Shown: positions 58,042 through 64,000 of the stretch, one piece after another
Position numbering within the stretch: position 1 is the first letter of the stretch
Layout of the letters: each line of letters opens with the position of its first letter
Assembly: GCF_024166365.1 (NCBI RefSeq)
Contig: NC_064842.1
Coordinates: forward strand, 19,067,001 to 19,131,000
DNA length: 64,000 nucleotides
DNA from: Elephas maximus indicus
Lineage: Eukaryota > Chordata > Mammalia > Proboscidea > Elephantidae
Direction of reading: 5' to 3'
Notes under the pieces: generated by a model
What the model was told of the DNA's origin: nothing
Databases searched by the model: none
What the model saw: the letters and a program-made list of their open reading frames with translations, nothing else
Made by a program: the position numbers and the translations under genes

Positions 58042-58655
58042 CAGTTCCTACATACAGTCCTTGCAATAAGAGTAAAGTGAAACTACAGCAGGAGCAAAGA
58101 TGACTCAGAGTTTCTCTTGTTCTCCCATATCCCTGAAACACTAGGCTAGAGGCACAGAAGACCAAATGATCCTGTGAGCTACTTTCACATTATAATTCTG
58201 GTGTCAAGAACATGGGAAAGCAGCAGAAGGGGACAGGTGGACCCTGAAGAACTCCAGATGGTAACTAGATGGAGTTGGGATCCTGGCCATTCTGGAGGAA
58301 ACTATATTGCTAAACAGTCCAGCCGTAGCAGTACTAAAGCTCGTAAAGGTGAGCTAAGAAAAAAAAAAAGAGAGAGGCAAGAAAGAACAGAGGCCAGAAA
58401 AAAATCACGCCATTAATTTTGAGAAAGAGATAGAGGCCTAGAAAGAGACAGAACTGAAAAAGAATATGTAAGAAAACAAACAAAAAAAAAGGATAAAAAT
58501 ATAGTTTCAGGAGACAAGGAATAGAAGCTTCATAGCTTAATGATGAAAATAACAAAAAGAAAAAACAAGGTATTGGATAGGAACTAGAATGCGAAAAAAA
58601 ATAAAAGTAACTGATAGAATCATATATAATATTAAGGCAGGTTAACCTATTTTAG
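58042..58655. other. Intronic sequence with purine-rich low complexity
   Basis: A/G-rich stretch at about 58340-58600; no exon recognised. Confidence 0.4.
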
Positions 58656-58824
58656 CCCAAAAGAGGAAGACCTTCAATGAGATGGATTCACACAATGACT
58701 GCAACAATGGGCTCAAACTTAACAACGATTCTGAAAATGGTGCAGGACCGGGCAGTGTTTCATTCTGTCGTATATAGGGGCACTACGAGTCGGAACCAAC
58801 TGGATGGCACCTAACAACAACAAC
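58656..58824 (+). mobile_element. RTE LINE 3' end, short
   Basis: 'cccaaaagaggaagaccttc', 'aggaccgggcagtgtttcat', 'tggcacctaacaacaacaac'. Confidence 0.93.
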
Positions 58825-58925
58825 CTATTTTCTTTCTACTAAATGAGACTTTTTGAATAAAATGAATTGATGAAAAATTATTTTACAGTAACCTTTTAAA
58901 ACTATTTAATACTATTAAAATTACT

Positions 58926-59076
58926 ACAGGAAACCATATCCTTGCCGTCCTGTCGATACCGACTCATAGCGACCCTGCGGGACAGAGTAGGACTGCCCCA
59001 TAGGATTTCCAAGGAATGCCTGGTGGATTGGAACTGCTGACCTTTTGATTAGCAGCCATAGCTCTTACCCACTAAA
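58926..59076 (-). repeat. AfroSINE
   Basis: Reverse strand: 'gaaaccatatccttgccgtc' to 'agcagccatagctcttaccc'. Confidence 0.9.
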
Positions 59077-59367
59077 GTGAACTTTAAACATTATTAATCT
59101 TTTAAAACAACTATTGAAAGAACTTGCTAAACCCAACAGTAGTAGCGTGAAATTAAAAGTTTTTTTTTGTTTTTTTTTTTTTAATAATTTCCCCTAAAGT
59201 CTTTTCGCCAGGTTTTGGAAGAGAGTAATGAGAAAAGCCAATAAAGGAAGAAACTTATTTGCATCCAGTAGTGTGCTAGTCATCAAATGCCTCTTCAGGA
59301 AAAAAAGTTCTGATTTGTAGTATTTGTCAGTTTGCATTGTGTAAATACTCCCACTATGGCCTCTTTC

Positions 59368-59757
59368 AAAGGAGCCCTGGCGGCACAGTGGTTAAAGTGC
59401 TTGGCTGCTAACTGAAAGGTTGGCAGTTCAAATCCACCAGCCTCTCTTTGGGAGAAAGATGTGGAAGTCTGCTTCTGAAAAGATTAAAAAAAAAAAAAAA
59501 AAACTCATTGCCACTGAGTGGATTCCGACTCATAGCAACCCTGCAGGACAGAGTAGAACTGCCCCACAGGATTTCCAAGGAGCACCTGGTGGATTCAAAC
59601 TGCTGACCTTTTGGTTAGCAGCTGTAGCTCTAATCATTATGCCACCAGGGTTACATCCTTGGAAATTCTGTGGAGCAGCTCCACTGTGTCCTACTGAGTC
59701 ACTATGAGTCAGAATCGACTTGACGGCAGTGGGTTTGGTTTTTGGTTTTTATGGCCA
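59368..59757 (+). repeat. AfroSINE containing a second, opposite AfroSINE
   Basis: Outer SINE head 'ggagccctggcggcacagtg' to 59485, and tail from 59656 ('ccttggaaattctgtggagc') to the 'ggtttttggttttt' end. The inner copy splits it. Confidence 0.92.
59486..59655 (-). repeat. AfroSINE nested in AfroSINE
   Basis: Begins with an A18 tract, then 'ctcattgccactgagtggat' to 'attatgccaccagggttac'. It is inverted relative to its host SINE. Confidence 0.92.
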
Positions 59758-59836
59758 GTTTCCAACTACCAACATGAAGTCACTCAGCAGGATAAGGAAG
59801 AGATGCACAATAGCATGCTATTATATGGTATTTCCA

Positions 59837-59930
59837 AGAAGCCCTGGTGGCGCAGTGGTTGAGTGATAGGCTGCTACTCTGTCTTATAGTGTCGCTATGA
59901 GTCGGCATCAGCTCCACGGCAATGGGTATA
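59837..59930 (+). repeat. AfroSINE with internal deletion
   Basis: Head 'aagccctggtggcgcagtgg' passes directly from 'ggctgctac' to 'tctgtcttatagtgtcgcta', so the middle ~60 bp is missing. Confidence 0.88.
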
Positions 59931-59938
59931 CAGTATTT

Positions 59939-60420
59939 CTGAAATCCTGCTCACAGTTCCTGCAAACCACGGCTTCTAACCACGGTTTGTTCTGAGTGCC
60001 AGATCTCCGCACATGCACAGATCTAGAGAATCGTGTCTTTACCTGACCCCCGGACCTGAGAATCACCGGAAGAGAGGATATTCTCCATCACACAGTTCCA
60101 CCCGAGCCCCTTTGGAAAACGAGAAGGCCCACAACACGAACCTCCTATGAAGAGTGACTCAGCATCCAGATCTCCAAATTTGGGCTCAGGGTATAGGGTT
60201 TCAGGCGCCAATCCCTGTCCCCCAGGGACTCGAGGACATAAAAGGTCTCCAATCCCCTCAGACAGAGAGCAAGTGGTCTTTCGGCCACTAGGCCCTACGT
60301 TGCTCCTTGTCTGTGCAGACAATAAAATTGCCACTCTCTGTTTCCGTTGCAGTTGGCATCCGTCTTATTTAGATCTGCTAATAGGACAGGACAAGAACCC
60401 GAGAGGCGTTCCGTTATGTT
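59939..60420 (+). mobile_element. ERV LTR with intact promoter and polyadenylation landmarks
   Basis: A TATA-like cataaaagg at 60237-60245 is followed 75 bp later by AATAAA at 60321-60326, then a T-rich R/U5 ('ctctgtttccgttgcagttg'). This is the order and spacing of an LTR. The family and exact ends are not certain, and no retroviral gene follows it. Confidence 0.6.
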
Positions 60421-60439
60421 TCCACCAAACATATACTAC

Positions 60440-61490
60440 ACATAGATAACCTCAAGATCATAAATAGGAATAAATGTAGTAATTCGGAAGTGGCAAGTTT
60501 TTAGTATTCATTTCCTTTGTTTTTAATATAATTTAATTGTAAGTTCATTGAATTTATTTTTATATAAATTAGTTTGGAATAACAGCTTGCAAAATTCCTG
60601 AAAATTTAACAATCTTGTGCGCTGGTACAAGTCGGCACAATTTGGCACCAGCACACCACTATAGATTGCAAGTCACAATCATTTCATTCAGACACGATTA
60701 AAATGGCCTCTCCCAAAGCTGTCTCTACACAGGGTCGTCTCCTGATCAGTGCTGTGGAGATGGTCAACTCACCCACTATTCTACCACAGCCAAAACAGAA
60801 GTCAAATACAACTCTTCATTAAAAAAAAAAAAAAAAACTTTTTCCCTTCAGAAAATTTTTCTTCCTTTTAAATCAATTTCATAGATTTTTTTTTACTGCC
60901 AACATCTCAATTTTCATAGGGTTTTTAGACAAAAAAATAAACCAATTATTTCATATACAGTCCTTAACATACACAGAGACATTTCATTTTTGTCAGTATA
61001 TAAGCTAAATGACTTGATCATTACATGGTTAAGTCTTAAGAACTGGTTTCTGCCCCTGCACCATATATAGCGTGGTAGACATGGGGGTAAAGTCACTTCA
61101 GAACAAATAAGTCACAATAAGGTTGCTCAGTCGTGGCATCATTACTCTATCATGTATATTATTTGGGCCGCTTAAAATGTCTGACCTCTAAAAGACTGGT
61201 TCTTGGCAGGCCGGCATTCAGTGGGTGCAGTATCATGTTCCGGACACAAGGTGGAGCCAGTGCCATTGAGCTAGCTTGTGAGTCTACAGTTTAAGGTCAT
61301 AAACATGGCAGAGCTACTACGACCTGATTCAGGACAAATGATGCAATACTAAGGGAGAAAAGAATAGGCAGAACATTCTACCTCCTCTAGGAAAGAGCTG
61401 ATGGTATACCATGTATGAGAGGGCCTTTAAAGCAACTCATAAATTTCTAAGAAAGAACAAATCGGATTTGAAAATGATTTTCTTTCGTTT
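60440..61490. other. Unassigned intronic sequence
   Basis: No exon or repeat family assigned, apart from an A18 tract near 60820. Confidence 0.35.
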
Positions 61491-61491
61491 A

Positions 61492-61542
61492 AACCCAAAC
61501 CAAACCCGTTGCCATTGAGTCAATTCCGACTCATTTAACCCA
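61492..61542 (-). repeat. AfroSINE 3' stub
   Basis: Reverse strand: 'aaacccaaaccaaacccgtt', 'gccattgagtcaattccgac'; the rest is absent. Confidence 0.75.
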
Positions 61543-61857
61543 GTACCATTCAAAGTACAGCAGAGAACAAAACAAAATTCTTGCCCTCCTGGAGGGCATT
61601 TTTCGCAGATGAACCTCATTTTGGCAAAGGCATGAAATAAGCTGTAATAATGGCTAAATCTCTTAACAGCAGAACTATGTTTAAAAAAAGCCATTTTTCC
61701 CCCAAAGGTCCCCATGATCACGTAAGGATCACTTTTTCACTGCTAAAATTGATTCCAAAAACTTTCTGGTTCTAACTTGTTGTAATATTATTTCCTAATA
61801 TTCTGTATTGTGCTAGAGTTTTCAGGTCCCAGGTGAACTCTGTATCGCCTTTGTATT

Positions 61858-61882
61858 GGGAGGGGGGAGGAGGAGGAGGAAG
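61858..61882. repeat. (GGA)n / G-rich low complexity
   Basis: 'gggaggggggaggaggagga' run. Confidence 0.85.
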
Positions 61883-61959
61883 GCCCTATAAAATATTGGA
61901 CATTCCATACAGAGTGGTATAAAAAATAAATAATGTGACAAAACAACATATTTATTTTG

Positions 61960-62130
61960 CATATCCTAAGTGCCATACTAGGCATTGTGGTTACTGTGGT
62001 AAATTAGATAAACAAGGTCCCTGCTCTACTCATGCAACTCAGAATCTGCTGGGAGGAGACAGAAAGCATGCACCTGAACAAGTACATCAGCCAATTTCAG
62101 GCAGATAAGTGCTGTGAAGAGACACCCACC
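61960..62130 (-). repeat. L2 LINE 3' end fragment
   Basis: Reverse strand: 'gccatactaggcattgtggt', 'caaggtccctgctctactca', 'ctgctgggaggagacag'. Confidence 0.55.
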
Positions 62131-62169
62131 ACAGCCACCACTATCATCATCATCATTGTCGTCCCCACA

Positions 62170-62790
62170 CTAACAATAACATCCCTCTACCACCACCAGG
62201 CTGCCTGAGCGCCCTTCTCCTTAGCCTGAGCTACTGTAACAGCCCTCACTCTGTCCTTCTGCTTCTGCTCTGACCCACCACCTTAACCCAATCTCCTGTA
62301 GCAGCCAGAACAATCTTTTTTTCACATAAATCATATCATGTAACTCCTCTCCTTAAAACCCTCCCAAGGGTTCCCGGTACATTTATAATCTAAACGCCTT
62401 TCATGGCCTATAAGGCCCTTTCTACTTTGGCCCCTGCCAACCTCTTAGACTCGATCTTACACCACTCCCTAACTACACTGCAGCTACACTGTCCTCTGCT
62501 TTTTCCTGACAAGCTAAACCCCTTCCCCTTTGTGGGACCTACACATTTGCCCTCCCCCAGTTCTTCACACGGCTGGCTCCTTCTGCTCTTACAGCTCTTA
62601 ACTCAAAAATTACCTCCAGAGAAGCCTTCCCTGACCAGAAGGTCTAACCTCTCCCCTCTAGCCTAACTACCCCTCGTTCTCTAATACATAATCCCATTTT
62701 ATTTTCTTTATAACACACTTCATTACATCACTCTGTTTTATTTACTTATAGTATTTATGACTTTCTGAAATTATAGTTACCTATCTGGGT
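62170..62790 (+). mobile_element. L2 LINE 3' end
   Basis: 'cctgagctactgtaacagcc', 'tcatgtaactcctctcctta', 'tggcctataaggccctttct', 'gagaagccttccctgaccag', 'tttacttatagtatttatga'. It is cut by the RTE at about 62797. Confidence 0.82.
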
Positions 62791-62796
62791 TTATCA

Positions 62797-64000
62797 GGAA
62801 TTGATGGAATATCAGTTGAGATGTTTCAACAAACAGATGCAGCGCTGGAGTTGCTCACTCGTCTATGCCAAGAAATATGGAAGACAGCATCCTGGCCAAC
62901 TGACTGGAAGAGATCCATATTTATGTCTATTCCCAAGAAAGGTGATCCAACCGAATGTGGAAATTATAGAACAATATCATTAATATCACACGCAAGCAAA
63001 ATTTTGCTAAAGATCATTCAAAAATGGCTGCAGCAGTGTATCGACAGGGAACTGCAATAAATTCAGGCCGGTTTCAGAAGAGGACTTGGAACCAGGGATG
63101 TCATTGCTGATGTCAGATGGATCCTGGTTGAAAGCAGAGAATACCAAAAGGATGTTTACCTGTGTTTTATTGACTATGCAAAGGCATTTGACTGTGTGGA
63201 TCATAACAACCTATGGATAACATCGTGAAGAATGGGAATTCCAGAATACTTAATTGTGCTCATGAGGAAACTTTACATAGATCAAGAGGCAGTTGTTTGG
63301 ACAGAACAAGGGGATACTGATTGGTTTAAAGTCAGGAAAGGTGTGTGTCAGGGTTGTATTCTTTCACCATACCTATTCAGTCTGTATGCTGAACAAATAC
63401 AAGAAGCTGGACTATATGAAGAAGAACAGGGCATCCAGATTGGAGGAAGACTCATTAACAACCTGCGTTATGCAGATGACACAACCTTCCTTGCTGAAGA
63501 GGACTTGAAGCACTTACTAATGAAGATCAAAGACCACAGCCTTCAGTATGGATTGCACCTCAACATAAAGAAAACAAAAATCCTCACAACTGGACCAATG
63601 AGCAACATCATGATAAACGGAGAAAAAGATTGAAGTTGTCAAAGATTTCATTTTACTTGGATCCACAATCAACAGCCATGGAAGCAGCAGTCAAGAAATC
63701 AAAAGATGCATTGCATTGGGTAAATCTGCTGCAAAGGACCTCTTTAAAGTGTTAAAGAGCAAAGATGTCACCTTGAAGACTAAGGTGCGCCTGACTGAAG
63801 CCATGGTATTTTCAACCGCATCATACACACGTGAAAGCTGGACAATGAATAACAAGACCAAAGAAGAACTGATGCCTTTGAATTGTGGTGCTGGTGAAGA
63901 ATATTGAATATACCATGGACTGCCAGAAGAACGAATAAATCTGTCTTGGAAGAAGTACAACCAGAATGCTCCTCAGAAGCAAGGATTGCGAGACTCCGTC
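62797..64000 (+). mobile_element. RTE LINE, reverse transcriptase region, runs off the window
   Basis: Starts in the reverse transcriptase ('tcaggaattgatggaatatc') and continues past 64000. A frame at 62821-63060 has WKRSIFMSIPKKGD and [16 protein letters not shown], ending at a TAA where related copies read on. A second at 63232-63633 has GVCQGCILSPYLFSLY and the polymerase box YADD at 63469-63480, followed by the thumb. The tail (SAAKDL, ESWTMNN) follows in another frame. Broken but among the best preserved here; upstream endonuclease absent. Confidence 0.94.

Noticed and set aside
60634-60660. Possible primer-binding-site-like text near 'tttggcaccagcaca'
   Set aside because: It lies 200 bp beyond the LTR end and no internal retroviral sequence follows.

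Overview
The window is mammalian nuclear DNA, almost certainly from an afrotherian and most plausibly an elephant. Three signs support this: dozens of tRNA-derived SINEs of the AfroSINE type (head with a 'ggagccctggtggc' start, tail with 'gtcgctatgagtcgg'), several copies of a BovB-like RTE LINE whose 3' end is '(aac)n' after a 'ggcacctaac' box, and L1 copies with the 3' UTRs I associate with Loxodonta. The species call rests on remembered repeat families, not on a database search.

Only one host gene is supportable. Five coding exons on the minus strand (43369-43441, 22876-22955, 22226-22268, 22048-22114, 14960-15075) join in frame, with GT/AG splice sites throughout, to give the C-terminal ~125 residues and stop codon of EFCAB2 (DRC8), an EF-hand subunit of the nexin-dynein regulatory complex of motile cilia and flagella. 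Its 5' exons were not found and should lie beyond position 64000, so 43442-64000 would be part of one large intron. Everything below 14960 is 3' UTR and downstream sequence.

Layout: 1-14200, downstream of the gene: L1 3' ends, two related LTR-like elements on the minus strand, an RTE 3' end, MER5A, a long L2 ORF2 relic (about 11.8-13.7 kb) and AfroSINEs. 14.2-15.1 kb, EFCAB2 3' UTR and last exon. 15.1-22.0 kb, an intron with a nested SINE/RTE, MIRs, L2 and L1. 22.0-23.0 kb, three exons in 0.9 kb. 23-43.4 kb, an intron with three solo LTRs that keep recognisable 5-bp target duplications, an L1/RTE/LTR composite, a 2.4-kb minus-strand RTE, and a hAT-type element split by a SINE. 43.4-64 kb, intron with an L1 mosaic, an L2 split by three other insertions, a 5'-inverted RTE of about 3.2 kb, an ERV LTR, and an RTE entering from 62.8 kb that runs off the end.

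The most unusual structures are the head-to-head (5'-inverted) RTE, two short apparently templated insertions inside other repeats, a 5 x 31-bp minisatellite, and two AfroSINEs inserted successively at one target. I found no bacterial-type system, CRISPR array, rRNA or genuine tRNA gene, and no new coding system. Most open frames of 60-170 codons lie inside or antisense to repeats.
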